36,163 nt of DNA from Planctomycetia bacterium (GTDB taxonomy: Bacteria; Planctomycetota; Planctomycetia; Pirellulales; PNKZ01), in contig JAIOPP010000102.1 of NCBI GenBank assembly GCA_021413845.1, positions 1 to 36,163 on the forward strand, written 5' to 3'. Of this stretch, positions 17,042 through 26,782 are shown one piece after another (the stretch's first letter is position 1; each line of letters starts with the position of its first letter). A program made the translations under genes and the position numbers. Below the pieces are notes generated by a model, which searched no databases, was not told where the DNA came from, and worked only from the letters and a program-made list of their open reading frames with translations.

Positions 17042-18475
17042 ATGCCGCTTCGCGAACCGTCGGCGTCTTACGAATCGCAGCGCACGAGCCGGCGCGAAAT
17101 ACTTGCGCGTCTCGGCGGCGGCTTTGGCGGCTTGGCCCTGTCGGCGCTCATGGGAGGCGATCTTCGCGCAGAGGCCGTGCCCGAAGCGGCCCGCTACAAT
17201 CTCACGCCGAAGCCGAGTCATTTTCCGGGCAAAGCGAAGTCGGTCATCCAACTTTTCATGCACGGCGGCCCGAGCCACGTCGACCTCTACGATCCCAAGC
17301 CGATGCTCTCGAAGTTCGACGGCAAGGCGCCCCCCGCCGAAGTCGTCGACGATGAAAAGCTCACCGGCAATTTGCTCGGCAGCCCGTTCAAGTTTCGCCG
17401 TTGCGGGCAATCCGGCATCGAACTCTCCGAGACGTTGCCCCATCTCGCCGCGCATGCCGACGACATCGCCGTCATCCGCTCGATGTACACGATCCATCGC
17501 AACCATGAGCAAGCACTCTGGATGTCGCATACCGGAATGATCGTCTCCGGTCGGCCCAGCATCGGCTCGTGGATCGCCTACGGGCTGGGGAGCGAGAACC
17601 AAGACCTGCCGGCTTACGTCGTCCTCCCCGAGCCGGGCCTCCCCGTCGACGGAATCCGGAATTGGTCGAGCGGTTGGATGCCGCCCCTTTATCAAGGAAC
17701 TTCGTTCCGCTCCTCCGGCACGCCGGTCTTGCACCTCACACCCGATCGGCCTCGCACCGCCGGCGTCGAAGCGGGACGCTTCGACTTATTGCGTGAACTC
17801 AATGCGGAGCATCGCGCCCGCCTCCCGGGCGAACTGGAGCTCGACGCGCGGATCAGCAGTTTCGAGTTGGCTGCGCGAATGCAGCTTTCCGCGACCGATG
17901 CCCTCGACATCGCCCGTGAATCGGCGACGACTCGTAAACTCTACGGCCTCGACAACCCGACGACCGAATCGTACGGCCGGCGCTGCCTCATGGCGCGCCG
18001 GCTCGTCGAGCGCGGAGTCCGCTTCGTGCAGCTCTTCCTCTCGGGCCAGCCCTGGGACACGCACAACAACAACACGGCCGGCGTGCGGACCCAATGCGAG
18101 AGGACCGATCTCCCTGTCGCCGGCCTGCTAGTCGACCTGAAGCAGCGCGGCCTGCTCGATTCGACGCTCCTAATTTGGGGGGGCGAGTTCGGGCGCACGC
18201 CCGGCGCTCAAGGGCGCGACGGCCGCGATCATCATCCGTACGGCTACAGCATCTGGATGGCCGGCGGTGGAATCAAAGGGGGCCAAACCTACGGCGCGAC
18301 CGACGACTTCGGCTATCGCGCCGTGGTCGATCGGGTGAGCCTCGCCGATCTCCATGCTACGGTCTTGCACCAATTAGGGCTCGACTATCGGAAGCTCTGG
18401 TTCCCTCGCCACGGCCGCGAAGAACGCCTGACCGACGTGGCGAAGCCGCAGATTCTCACGCGATTACTCGCGTGA
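17042..18475 (+). CDS. DUF1501-family protein paired with the PSD1-type cytochrome
   Basis: 477 residues. A Tat-like signal (TSRREILARLGGGFGGLAL) marks export. The DUF1501 domain has an alkaline phosphatase/sulfatase-like fold: VIQLFMHGGPSHVDLYDPK near residue 65, ALWMSHTG, the central QPWDTHNNNTAGV, and WGGEFGRTPGAQGRDGRDHH followed by GYSIWMAGGGIKGGQ and LHATVLHQLGLD. Asp/His positions that would bind metal are retained. The gene starts 5 bp after the PSD1 stop, so the two are almost certainly co-transcribed and translated. The enzymatic activity of DUF1501 is not experimentally clear; sulfatase-like action on polysaccharides is a guess. Confidence 0.95.
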   Translation: MPLREPSASYESQRTSRREILARLGGGFGGLALSALMGGDLRAEAVPEAARYNLTPKPSHFPGKAKSVIQLFMHGGPSHVDLYDPKPMLSKFDGKAPPAEVVDDEKLTGNLLGSPFKFRRCGQSGIELSETLPHLAAHADDIAVIRSMYTIHRNHEQALWMSHTGMIVSGRPSIGSWIAYGLGSENQDLPAYVVLPEPGLPVDGIRNWSSGWMPPLYQGTSFRSSGTPVLHLTPDRPRTAGVEAGRFDLLRELNAEHRARLPGELELDARISSFELAARMQLSATDALDIARESATTRKLYGLDNPTTESYGRRCLMARRLVERGVRFVQLFLSGQPWDTHNNNTAGVRTQCERTDLPVAGLLVDLKQRGLLDSTLLIWGGEFGRTPGAQGRDGRDHHPYGYSIWMAGGGIKGGQTYGATDDFGYRAVVDRVSLADLHATVLHQLGLDYRKLWFPRHGREERLTDVAKPQILTRLLA

Positions 18476-18602
18476 GAGTTCGTGGTTCGCCGTGCCCCTG
18501 ACAACACGTAGAAATCGATCTCGCTCGGAACCTGCATGACATCCGTAGCGGATTTACGAGAGCACGCCGATCATAGAAGCGAGGCACCTCAACAGTGCGC
18601 CG

Positions 18603-19868
18603 CTAGGGCCGATGGAGGGCGGGAGTCACAAAGTTTACGCCGGCTCGCGGAATGCTTTGCTGCGAAGCATCCAGCACGGGCGGCGTATCGCTCCAGACTT
18701 GTTCCGAGGAGGCCATCCGATAGCCGCAATTATACAACCGTTGCATTTCGCCTTGATCGAAAGACAAGCTGTCGCCGCTGAGTTGCATGTCTTGTGGAAT
18801 AGCCGTCACTCGAAAATCCATCCCGGTCAATAAGGTCAACGTATAGACTCGAATCAAGTCATTGAGGGTTTGGGCGTAGGTCAACGCGCCGAGAGCGCTA
18901 CCGGCAATCTTGACGGCGCGGTCGTTCACGCATTTCGGGTCAGGGAAATACTTTCCGGCGACGATGATATAGACCCGCGATCCGGCTAGCGGTGCCTTTC
19001 CCGAACTCGATTGCGACTTATCGAATTGGAGCATCGAAGCGCGAAAAAACACTTGGGCCGTCGTGCCCCCGTCGACGTGCTTCTCCGTATAACGACAGCC
19101 GTCGATGGTGATGTCGATGCTCACTGGTGGAAAGAAACCCGGTACCGAAGCCGAGGCGAGAATGATATTACGGTATAGCGGGAGAGCATCGCGTTGCCCG
19201 CTCGAAGCGATAGCGCCCATATCCCAGATGACAAGTCGACCCGTGTCGAGATTGGTCGTACCGATATAGAGTCGCCTTCCTTCGGCGTGCGCTGCGGCCA
19301 CTTCGCATAGTAGCCGAGGAGTGATTTGCGCGTCGATCAGTTGTTTAAGCGGCTCCGAGGAAGCGAACGAATCGGACCAAAGGACGGCCGGTTTGAACCG
19401 TTTGCGGTAGATGTCGGCCTGGCTCGTCGTGGTGTAAAACGCCCGCAGCGACGTATCGTACTCCGATCCCAAAAATGCGTAGGTCGCAATGAGCGCTCCG
19501 GTGCTTACGCCGCTGACGATGTCGAGCTTGGGCCGCAGGCCGCTTGCGGTCCATCCGTTGATCACCCCGGCGGAAAACGCTCCGTAACTTCCACCGCCCG
19601 ACAGAGCGAGGACGTTGTATTTCTCAAGCGGTTCGCCTTGATCGGCTACGACGTTCGACTTTAAGCGAGCCAGCGAAGCGGAATATGCGTCACGTTGGGC
19701 GGCATAATCGTTGTCTGCCGTCGAGTTAAGATCGATGGTAGATTCCGGAGACAGTAATCCCGCCGGAACGCAATTGCGCGGATGCTGAGCGCAGCCGCTG
19801 CCTGTCGCGCACAGAAGCGCTAAGAGAATTCGGCAGTACAAGTGCCGGTGCGTCGCGACAGCGGACAT
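18603..19868 (-). CDS. Patatin-like phospholipase lipoprotein
   Basis: 421 residues. The N-terminus (RILLALLCATGSGCAQ) is a lipoprotein-type signal with Cys26 as the likely lipidated residue, although Gly at -3 is not ideal. The patatin hydrolase features are complete: oxyanion loop GGGSYG (91-96), nucleophile Ser122 in GVSTG, and catalytic Asp266 in DGG. Patatin enzymes use a Ser-Asp dyad to hydrolyse acyl esters of phospholipids. After the catalytic core the region (VYIIVAGKYFPDPKCVND, LTGMDFRVTAIPQD) continues as in large patatin homologues. It probably acts at the periplasmic face of a membrane. Single gene, convergent with DUF1501. Confidence 0.9.
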   Translation of the reverse strand: MSAVATHRHLYCRILLALLCATGSGCAQHPRNCVPAGLLSPESTIDLNSTADNDYAAQRDAYSASLARLKSNVVADQGEPLEKYNVLALSGGGSYGAFSAGVINGWTASGLRPKLDIVSGVSTGALIATYAFLGSEYDTSLRAFYTTTSQADIYRKRFKPAVLWSDSFASSEPLKQLIDAQITPRLLCEVAAAHAEGRRLYIGTTNLDTGRLVIWDMGAIASSGQRDALPLYRNIILASASVPGFFPPVSIDITIDGCRYTEKHVDGGTTAQVFFRASMLQFDKSQSSSGKAPLAGSRVYIIVAGKYFPDPKCVNDRAVKIAGSALGALTYAQTLNDLIRVYTLTLLTGMDFRVTAIPQDMQLSGDSLSFDQGEMQRLYNCGYRMASSEQVWSDTPPVLDASQQSIPRAGVNFVTPALHRP

Positions 19869-20808
19869 GATTCATTCCGGTGGGGGCCGCACGAACGCGA
19901 CCATAACCCATGTCGCAACCGCATCGTCCGTCGGAAACATACCCGCGAAATATCGTACGTGCCGTACGCCCCACGGCATTATTCCGAATTGCTGCAGACC
20001 GTCGCCTCCTCAATGCCGGACGACTCCGACTTCTTACCCAGACGGCACAGATTACGTTGCAACGAGGCCGGGCTATGGCGTTCGCCGGATAACGCTGAGG
20101 GTCGAAATCGAACCGCTCGGTGCTTGCGAACGGAAAATACAACTGGGTGGCGGTTTCTACTGCGTTGTCCCTGCCGGCGATGAGGAAGTTCTTGCGATCG
20201 ATGGCCAGGCAGCGGACGGAAGTTAGCAAATTCTTAGCCCGGAGCTCGCCGATCTCGGCGCGCATCTTCACCGCGCGGATCGCCGCCCTTGATCCAGTCG
20301 CGAACCGTCCGAACGATGACAGACCGATCATGCTCGTGATCGATCGTGAGGGGATTACAGGCGCAGAAGTGATGCTGGATCGACATTGAACTATCCGACC
20401 CGATGGGGAGATGAACCTTGAGCTCTTGATTCGCTGCTCATCTTCATCGAACAGAACCGTGCCGCAAAAGGTTGTGACGGACCAACCCTCTCAGGGCTGA
20501 TCGGCCTTCAGGATGGGATTCGCCGGATGTTTGCGAGCCGCGTGCGGCGTGAAGGCGATACGCGACTTCTCTTGAACCAGTTGTTGATCGATGCACAACT
20601 GACTTCGCGAGCCGACGTCGACGGTGGTTATTTACTGCGTGACGAGCGTACTCCCGGGACAACAGGCGGCGGCATGAGCGAGGGTGAGAACAACGAGCTG
20701 ATAAGGTTTCATCTTCCGTTTTCCGAAGAACTCATAAAAGGTCCGTCGACGAATCCATCGCAAGACAAGTTGCCTTCATCAATCTGCGTCTCGGGAGTCG
20801 TTTACACG
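19869..20808. other. 940-bp gene-poor region
   Basis: No convincing gene. Several open frames of 60-120 codons overlap on both strands without a clear winner: plus strand 19867-20226 and 20527-20859, minus strand 19726-20331. The plus-strand frame ending at 20226 has a beta-strand-like segment (GYGVRRITLRVEIEPLGA), but nothing I can name. Frames switch without consistent codon bias, which suits decayed genes. The patatin promoter should lie at the left edge. Confidence 0.4.
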
Positions 20809-21591
20809 CTAATGCTTGCGAAACTGCGTGAAAGCCTGATGCATGGCTTCGGCCAATAGTGCGCCATCGTTCGCATAGACGACCAAACGGGCTCCCTGTT
20901 TAATCGTTCGTTCGGCTTGTTCCCGTTTCCCGAACCAACACCCTGCGGCGATATGGGAACGGCTCACTACATCGATGATTCGTTGCAGCATGGCGATGAG
21001 TTCGGGGTGATTGTACTCGTTAGGAATTCCCATGCTGGTCGTGAGATCGTTCGGGCCGACGAAGACGGCGTTGACGCCGGGCACTGCGCAAATCTTTTCG
21101 AGGTTTTTCACGCCGCGAACCGATTCGATCATCGGAATAAAGACGGTGTTCGCGCAGCGTTCGTTCGTCACGTAGTTGCGAGTCTTCTCGCTGGGCCATT
21201 TGCCTTCGGACAAGACGCGATCAAGTGCTTCGCCTTTCAGCGGTCGATAAACTGCTGCGGCGGCGAGTCGACGGCAATGTTCCACATCTTCGACATAGGG
21301 CACGACCACGCCATCGTAGGAGTCGCACACCTTCGACACATCATCAAGCTCGCGGCTATGGCTCCGCGCAAGGCAGGCGATGCCTTTCAATGCCAGCGCA
21401 TAACGCACCGGCAAGAACTCGGCGAGGTCCAGCGCGTTGTGCTCCGCCGTGACGATCACGAAGTCGAGAGCGCCTTCAGGAATCACATCGACGATCGCCG
21501 GATTAATCGAATGTTGGAAGAACGTGCCGTACACGGCTTCGCCGCGGAGCATCTTTTCTTTCAGTGACTTGCCGAGCTTAGGGAAGGGCAT
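20809..21591 (-). CDS. HpcH/HpaI-family aldolase/citrate lyase-like enzyme
   Basis: 260 residues from MPFPKLGKSLKEKM; a longer in-frame start (21675) adds an implausible Arg-rich tail. This family cleaves or forms carbon-carbon bonds of 2-keto-3-deoxy acids with pyruvate, using a divalent metal. Characteristic pieces are present: LRGEAVYGTFFQHS, DFVIVTAEHNALDL (His of the EH pair), RSHSREL (substrate-binding Arg), FIPMIESVRGVKNLEKI (metal-binding Glu), VNAVFVGPNDLTTSMG (metal-binding Asp), and a C-terminal AAGCWFGKREQAERTIKQGA helix. Length is normal. The exact substrate (4-hydroxy-2-oxoheptanedioate, ketodeoxy-sugar acid or other) cannot be told from sequence alone. There is no signal peptide, so it is cytoplasmic. 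Confidence 0.88.
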   Translation of the reverse strand: MPFPKLGKSLKEKMLRGEAVYGTFFQHSINPAIVDVIPEGALDFVIVTAEHNALDLAEFLPVRYALALKGIACLARSHSRELDDVSKVCDSYDGVVVPYVEDVEHCRRLAAAAVYRPLKGEALDRVLSEGKWPSEKTRNYVTNERCANTVFIPMIESVRGVKNLEKICAVPGVNAVFVGPNDLTTSMGIPNEYNHPELIAMLQRIIDVVSRSHIAAGCWFGKREQAERTIKQGARLVVYANDGALLAEAMHQAFTQFRKH

Positions 21592-21932
21592 GAGGTGCGA
21601 TTCCTGAGGGTAGGGAATGGCTGACGGCATTTCTCTAGCACGCCGTCGGATACGCACCGCTCGGCATCGGCTCACAGCCTAGTCCACATTAGAGTGATGT
21701 TCCACAAGGTCCGCTAAGCTGCCGACGACGCTGTCGCTCCCGTTTACGAAGCGCAAACGATTTAGATGCCGGCGAATGTCAACTTCGTATGGCATGGGGC
21801 TTGGGTTCAAAAGCCTGGGTCGTCAAGGCCGATGAGGTATGCACCGTGTAAATGCTTTTCTTACCGAGCGCCAGCGCGCTTGTCGCCAAGGCATACGATC
21901 CGTCCGCCAAGCCCTTCGAGCGATCCTCGGCG
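21592..21932. other. Gene-free stretch between aldolase and beta-helix genes
   Basis: These 341 bp hold the upstream region of the aldolase gene and the downstream region of the beta-helix gene. I find no conserved ORF, tRNA or strong terminator. Confidence 0.5.
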
Positions 21933-23360
21933 TTAGCGCAACAGCAGATTATCTCGTACTTCAGCCGCGCCGGTAGGAGCCTCGACGAGTTCGCCTACGG
22001 CCCCGCGACATATATTGCCGGTGACGAGAATGTCGCGGCTGCGACCGACGATCCTTACGGCCTGCTGCATTCGCGGCTTCGTACGTCGATCGACGATCGT
22101 ATTGTTCGCGACGCGGCAGCGGAGGCAGTCTTCCAACTCAATGCCGCGATACAGCGGGTCGAGAATTTGGCAATCGGATACTCCGCAATCTTGGCAGCGA
22201 ACGAAAGTGATCCCCGCGCCATGCTCTTGGGAGCCCGCGCATAATCGTTGCGTCGCCAAACCGCTGAGCAATACATTCTCGCAATCTTCAAAACGGAATC
22301 CATCTTTCGTCGGCTCGGAGTCGAAGCCACGCCACGAGACGGTGTTGGCACCGACGACGATGCTGGCGCAGTTTGCGGCAAATACCGACAGGTCGGCCGA
22401 GTCGTAAATCGTGTTGCCGGTGCTGGTGATGCGCGAGGCGTTGCGTAGTTCGACCGCTCGCCATTGGCTGCCGAGCACGTTGCCGGTGATGCTGATGAGA
22501 TGCGCCGTGTCGGGGGGCCGAGTCGCGGACGAATCGGCCGGCTGCGGTCGCTGCACGTCGGTGCCGACGATGCGAATATTGGCCCCTCCGGTTTGCTTGG
22601 TCGCTTGAATCGTGTTGCCGCTGATCGTGACCTCGCTGATCACGCCGTCGACGGCGTCGAACCAAATCTCCGAGCCGCCCGGATGCCGCGATAAGTCGGC
22701 CTCCGACGTCTTGCTTCCTCCCGCAGTCGCATTGTTGTATTCAAGATCGTTGCCGACGATCTGCAAGTTGTGAACGTCACCGCCGACGGACTTGATTCCC
22801 GCGATCTTATTCCAACTGATATGACAGCCATGCACGATGGTTTGGTGCAGGTTGCAGTGATCGAAGAACAAGCCGATTTCATGGTTGTCGTACAAATGCG
22901 AATCCGCCAAGACGAAGTCGCGATTACGCTCCACGAGATGCACCGCGATCCTGCAACGCCGAATCAAGGCTTGCGAAATTACGCACTTCAGCGTCTTGCG
23001 AAGTTCGATCCCGACGGCCTCCGGATGCTCGCCGACGATCTCCACTCCGCTGATCGTCGGAAATCGTTCTTGATTCCAGGTGTGAGCCTGCACGCTCGAC
23101 GGTGAGGCGGTTCCTTGATGATCGCCTTGCACTCGGAGAGCCGGCCCCGGCCCGGCCATCACGATTCGGGAAGTTCCCCCTTCCCCCCGTACCGCGCCGT
23201 ATCCGCGCTTCGTCAGATCGAGCATTAACGGCTTCGTGATGCGATAGGTACCCTTATTCAGTCGCAAGATGCCGTCGCCGTCGTTCAAGGCGTGCTGCAG
23301 GGCGTCCGTATCGTCGGCGACGCCGTCGCCGATCGCACCAAAATCGAACACGTTCGCCAT
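21933..23360 (-). CDS. Right-handed beta-helix protein (pectate-lyase-3-like)
   Basis: 475 residues from MANVFDFGAIGDGVADDTDA. The ATG at 23360 is preferred over 23378 because GGAG lies 9 bp upstream and relatives begin with this motif. The opening matches the pectate-lyase superfamily N-terminal segment 'fdfGAkGDGvtDDTaAiq'. A long run of helix rungs follows, with the recurring pattern of short strands and Asn (LQIVGNDLEYNN, VTISGNTIQAT, LISITGNVLG, ITSTGNTIYDS, CRVANNTIVD, ILVTGNIC). Such proteins bind or cleave polysaccharides or decorate surfaces. I see no typical signal peptide, so the location is uncertain. The catalytic type cannot be assigned. Confidence 0.85.
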   Translation of the reverse strand: MANVFDFGAIGDGVADDTDALQHALNDGDGILRLNKGTYRITKPLMLDLTKRGYGAVRGEGGTSRIVMAGPGPALRVQGDHQGTASPSSVQAHTWNQERFPTISGVEIVGEHPEAVGIELRKTLKCVISQALIRRCRIAVHLVERNRDFVLADSHLYDNHEIGLFFDHCNLHQTIVHGCHISWNKIAGIKSVGGDVHNLQIVGNDLEYNNATAGGSKTSEADLSRHPGGSEIWFDAVDGVISEVTISGNTIQATKQTGGANIRIVGTDVQRPQPADSSATRPPDTAHLISITGNVLGSQWRAVELRNASRITSTGNTIYDSADLSVFAANCASIVVGANTVSWRGFDSEPTKDGFRFEDCENVLLSGLATQRLCAGSQEHGAGITFVRCQDCGVSDCQILDPLYRGIELEDCLRCRVANNTIVDRRTKPRMQQAVRIVGRSRDILVTGNICRGAVGELVEAPTGAAEVRDNLLLR

Positions 23361-23397
23361 TTCTGCATTCTCCGACAAAGCCGAGGGGCGCCGATGC

Positions 23398-23610
23398 TCA
23401 ACGGACGTCGCTCAACGAACCGACGCCGCCGCTTCCGCCGGCGATTCTCGCGGACCGGGTCACGCCGACAGCGGTCTCAAACAAACCATACGTTGGATGA
23501 ATCGTGATGAACGTCGCTTGTAAGGCTTGTCGAGCTTCCGGCAAAAAACGGCGAATCTCGATGACGTAGCTGCCGGTCTCGCTTGCCGCATCATAAAAAA
23601 GAGTGGTCAC
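23398..23610 (-). CDS. Possible small ORF upstream of the beta-helix gene
   Basis: 70 residues from a GTG at 23610 (MTTLFYDAASETGSYVIEIR). It ends with a Gly-rich tail and stops 37 bp before the beta-helix start, so it could be co-transcribed with it. No domain, signal or relative is recognised, the start is GTG with only a weak ribosome site, and codon bias is mediocre. It may be a fragment or chance ORF. Confidence 0.25.
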   Translation of the reverse strand: MTTLFYDAASETGSYVIEIRRFLPEARQALQATFITIHPTYGLFETAVGVTRSARIAGGSGGVGSLSDVR

Positions 23611-23943
23611 TTCCGATCGGGATCGTTAGGCATCAGGTCTGGTGACCCGGGTCGGAATGATCAGGTCGGGGGGCGTATCGCTCAGGCGGCATCGTCGGCA
23701 TGGTGACCGCGCACGACGCGACGTTTGCGATTCTCCGCTGCCTCGCTCCTGGATGCAAGTCGGTCGTCGATGTCCGGCGCGAACCGGGCCGTCGGACACG
23801 CAAAAAGAAAGCTGCCATGAATCGACTACCCATCGTGCGAAAAGGTTTTCATGGAACGTCCTTGGGCACCGCTCTCCCCCATGAAAGCGTCGTGCTAAAC
23901 TTGAATCGCACGCGATCCGGCATAATTGACCGCGAGTTTATTC
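23611..23943. other. Gene-free stretch upstream of the WD40 gene
   Basis: About 330 bp with no supported gene. It should contain the WD40 gene's promoter, but I could not identify a reliable -35/-10 pair. Short overlapping plus-strand frames here have Arg-rich, shadow-like translations. Confidence 0.45.
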
Positions 23944-25194
23944 ATGATGCGTTATGCGCAGGCGTTCTGTCTGATTCTAGGTCAAGCGTGCATGCTGATC
24001 GTTCCCCTTGTCGCCAGGGGTGAGCCGGATCCCGGAGTTTCATTGCGAGCTGAATCGCAGGCCATCCCGGCTTGGAAGCACGTTGGTGACAATGCCCAAT
24101 CGGTAGCTATCTCGCCCGACGGCAAGTGGATCGCGGCGGCGTTCGGAGGCCCCTCCAACGGACGCTTCCCCCTGGAACCGCGCGGCGGCGGGATCGCGAT
24201 TTGGGACGCAAGCAACGGGAAGCTGTTGCGTAAGGTAGGAGAATACGGCGATGTCGTTCGTCTGGAGTTCACGCACGATAGCCAGACGCTGCTCTACGGT
24301 CGCTTATATTGTCCCGGCGATAGCATCGATCTCGATGACGTGGTCTTGTTGAACGTCGCAAGCGGAAAACAACTACAGCGTTGGAACAGGGGTTACGTCT
24401 GCGCGGCTTCTCCCAAGTCCGCGCAGATTTTGACCGCGCAAGGACGCGAGATTTGTAACGCCTTGGAATTGAACGACCTCCACATTCCGGGGCGCGACCG
24501 CAACATCGAGCTGAAGGATACGCATCCGGCGCGGTGCCTCGCGTATTCCCCTGAGGGGAAAATCTTCGTGGCGGTGCATCCGGTGCTGGAGCCGTTCATC
24601 GGCAAAGACGGCGTCGTCAAGCCCAACGTCCATTCGGTTCGTCTGGAAGGTCTTGCGGTTTTCGATGCAGCGACGACGTCCCTCCGACGAAGGATCATTG
24701 CGAGCGAGTTGCAGAACTGCACGGAAGTTGATGTTTCTCCGGACGGGAAGTTGATCGCGACGGGGCACGCCAAGGGGAGTGTCCGAGTCTGGGACGGCAC
24801 GTCGCTCACTATGATTCAGGAATTGAGGATCGAGACGGCCGACTCGGTATGTCCGCGATTCTCCCCAGATGGTCGACAACTCGCGGTCCTTTCGCAGCCT
24901 GCCGACGCGCCTCGCCGGCAAGATGCAGTCGAAGCCGGCGGTTCCAAGACCCCTCAGAAGCAAAAAGGGACGACTTGCGAACTCGTCTTCTACGAAACGA
25001 ACAAACTTCAAGCCCTTCGCCGTTTCGTTTTCGACGACGGCGCCTTCGCCTGCTACGCCGGCCGCCGTGAATCGCTGAATCCGCGCCGGCTGGCTTTTTC
25101 CGCCGACGGTAAACGTCTACTCATCGGGTGCAATGGTCTGGTGCTCATCGAAACGGAAACGGGAAAGATCGTCTGCCAGTTCGACTCGAAATAG
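23944..25194 (+). CDS. Exported WD40-repeat beta-propeller protein
   Basis: 416 residues from MMRYAQAFCLILGQ, with a signal peptide of about 30 residues. The body is built from WD40 repeats that each end in a variant of the family tetrad: AQSVAISPDGKWIAAAFGG with GIAIWDASNGKLL, VVRLEFTHDSQTLLYG, ARCLAYSPEGKIFVA, TEVDVSPDGKLIATGHAKGS with VRVWDGTSL, VCPRFSPDGRQLAVLS, and RRLAFSADGKRLLIGC. About six or seven blades fit one propeller. A Gln/Lys linker (about 335-350) interrupts a late blade. Propellers of this kind are scaffolds, usually with no catalytic residues. Convergent with DUF1501; the stop is 33 bp from the opposing gene's stop. Confidence 0.85.
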   Translation: MMRYAQAFCLILGQACMLIVPLVARGEPDPGVSLRAESQAIPAWKHVGDNAQSVAISPDGKWIAAAFGGPSNGRFPLEPRGGGIAIWDASNGKLLRKVGEYGDVVRLEFTHDSQTLLYGRLYCPGDSIDLDDVVLLNVASGKQLQRWNRGYVCAASPKSAQILTAQGREICNALELNDLHIPGRDRNIELKDTHPARCLAYSPEGKIFVAVHPVLEPFIGKDGVVKPNVHSVRLEGLAVFDAATTSLRRRIIASELQNCTEVDVSPDGKLIATGHAKGSVRVWDGTSLTMIQELRIETADSVCPRFSPDGRQLAVLSQPADAPRRQDAVEAGGSKTPQKQKGTTCELVFYETNKLQALRRFVFDDGAFACYAGRRESLNPRRLAFSADGKRLLIGCNGLVLIETETGKIVCQFDSK

Positions 25195-25227
25195 TCGGTC
25201 GGCGAGAACGCGGTCCATCCATGTCGG

Positions 25228-26613
25228 CTAGGTGCTCGCTGCTTCGCTACCTGTGTAGAGCATTTCCATCGGCGTCCCTTGGTTCAATTGCGCCGGACGA
25301 CCTTGGCGGTCGTAGATCGTCGCTTCGTGATCGATGCCGAGCGCCGAATAGACCGTTGCGCCGAGGTCTTCCGGCGTGTAAGCCTTCGTAATCGGGTAGC
25401 CTCCCATCGCGTCGGACTTGCCGATGACTTGCCCTCCTTGCACCCCCGCGCCGGCGAATAGTCCGCTGAAGCAATAGCCCCAGTGGTCGCGCCCGGCGTT
25501 GGCATTGATCTTCGGCGTCCGACCGAATTCGCCGATCAAGATGACGAGCGTGTCGTCGATCCGTCCGGTCGCTTCGAGATCGTCCAGGAGTGCCGCCATT
25601 CCTTGATCGACCGGTGGCAGGAGCCGATCCTTCAACGTCGTAAAGACGTTGCTGTGGTTGTCCCAGGTTTGCACACGTCCGAGATTCACCTGCACGACCG
25701 GCACGCCGATCTCGACTAAGCGTCGGGCCAACAAGAGCGACTGGCCGTAAGTGTGCCGGCCGTAGCGATCGCGCGTCGCGTCCGACTCTCGACCAAGCTC
25801 AAACGCTTGCGTCAAACGCTGCGAAGTGAGCATCGAGAACGCGAGTTGCTGCTGGTTGGTGAGACGCTGTAACTCGCCGCCTCGGTCTAAGACCGACTGC
25901 CGAGCGTTGATCTCGGCCAGTAGCGATCGGCGATCGGTGAGCCGTTCTAAATCGATCCCAGCGGCCAAGGTGAGATTGTCGACACGGAAGCCGGGTTGGT
26001 TCGGATCGGCCGTAATCTGCCAAGGGTCGTGCTTCGGCGCAAGGAGGCCGCCGTGCTGGCCGGGCCAAGTGAGCGGGCTTTGCATCAGGAAGCTCGGGAG
26101 ATGCACGCCGCTGGGGATCGCTTCCGACGGCGGCTTCAAGTGGTCGCAAGCGGCGGCATAGCAGGGCCAGTCGGTGCGCGACGCAACCTTGTCGAAGAAC
26201 CCACCCGGTTGCAGATGACCGGTGAGCATGTGATGCGTCGACATCAAGTGATTGTTATCGCGATGCGAAAACGAACGCACCACCGCGTATTTCTTCGCTC
26301 GCTCGGCAAGCCGGGGTAGATGCTCGCAAACTTGAAAGCCGGCGACCGGCGTTGCGATCGGTTGAAACGGACCGCGCACCTCCGCCGCAGCCTCGGGCTT
26401 CATATCGAACGTATCGTGATGACTGCAAGCGCCGGTTTGAAACGCGATGATCACCGACTTCGCACGCGCCGGACGGTTATTTGCCGTCGCGAGTGCGGCC
26501 TGCGCCTGTTTGTCCAAAACCGAAGCGAGAGAAAGCCCCAACAACGCCGAAGAGCCGACCTGCAATAACTCGCGGCGACGGACACCGATACTCGCGGGAA
26601 GTGATGCTGGCAT
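25228..26613 (-). CDS. DUF1501-family exported protein (second copy)
   Basis: 461 residues from MPASLPASIGVRRRELLQVG at 26613. The frame stays open to 26973 but that part is shadow sequence over the divergent gene. The Tat-like leader (VRRRELLQVGSSALLGL) marks export. DUF1501 signatures: SVIIAFQTGACSHHDTFDMK, HRDNNHLMSTHHMLTG, RVQTWDNHSNVFTTLK, ILIGEFGRTPKINANAGRDHW, GYCFSGLFAGAGVQGGQVIG and TPEDLGATVYSALGID. It differs from the first DUF1501 copy in this window (for example FQTGACSHHDTFD instead of the more usual HGGPSHVDLYD), so it is a separate subfamily and not a recent duplicate. No PSD1 partner is adjacent; instead the Gfo/Idh/MocA gene is divergent. Enzymatic activity is unproven. Confidence 0.92.
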   Translation of the reverse strand: MPASLPASIGVRRRELLQVGSSALLGLSLASVLDKQAQAALATANNRPARAKSVIIAFQTGACSHHDTFDMKPEAAAEVRGPFQPIATPVAGFQVCEHLPRLAERAKKYAVVRSFSHRDNNHLMSTHHMLTGHLQPGGFFDKVASRTDWPCYAAACDHLKPPSEAIPSGVHLPSFLMQSPLTWPGQHGGLLAPKHDPWQITADPNQPGFRVDNLTLAAGIDLERLTDRRSLLAEINARQSVLDRGGELQRLTNQQQLAFSMLTSQRLTQAFELGRESDATRDRYGRHTYGQSLLLARRLVEIGVPVVQVNLGRVQTWDNHSNVFTTLKDRLLPPVDQGMAALLDDLEATGRIDDTLVILIGEFGRTPKINANAGRDHWGYCFSGLFAGAGVQGGQVIGKSDAMGGYPITKAYTPEDLGATVYSALGIDHEATIYDRQGRPAQLNQGTPMEMLYTGSEAAST

Positions 26614-26782
26614 GATAATGCTCGGGCAGGAGTGCAATGGCAGGCGGGAGCCTGATTCTATCCGGATCTCTCGGGCGAAGCGACATGGAACGCCACCGGC
26701 GTTTGCTTGCGGAGGGATTGGGGCCGGCATAGTCTGGGAGCGATTCCAACCCTTTTCGCATTCCCCAATGCAGAGTCCCCCT

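Noticed and set aside
21780-21860. Possible tRNA near a GGGTTCAAAAGCC stretch
   Set aside because: No cloverleaf pairing (acceptor or anticodon stems) can be built around it.
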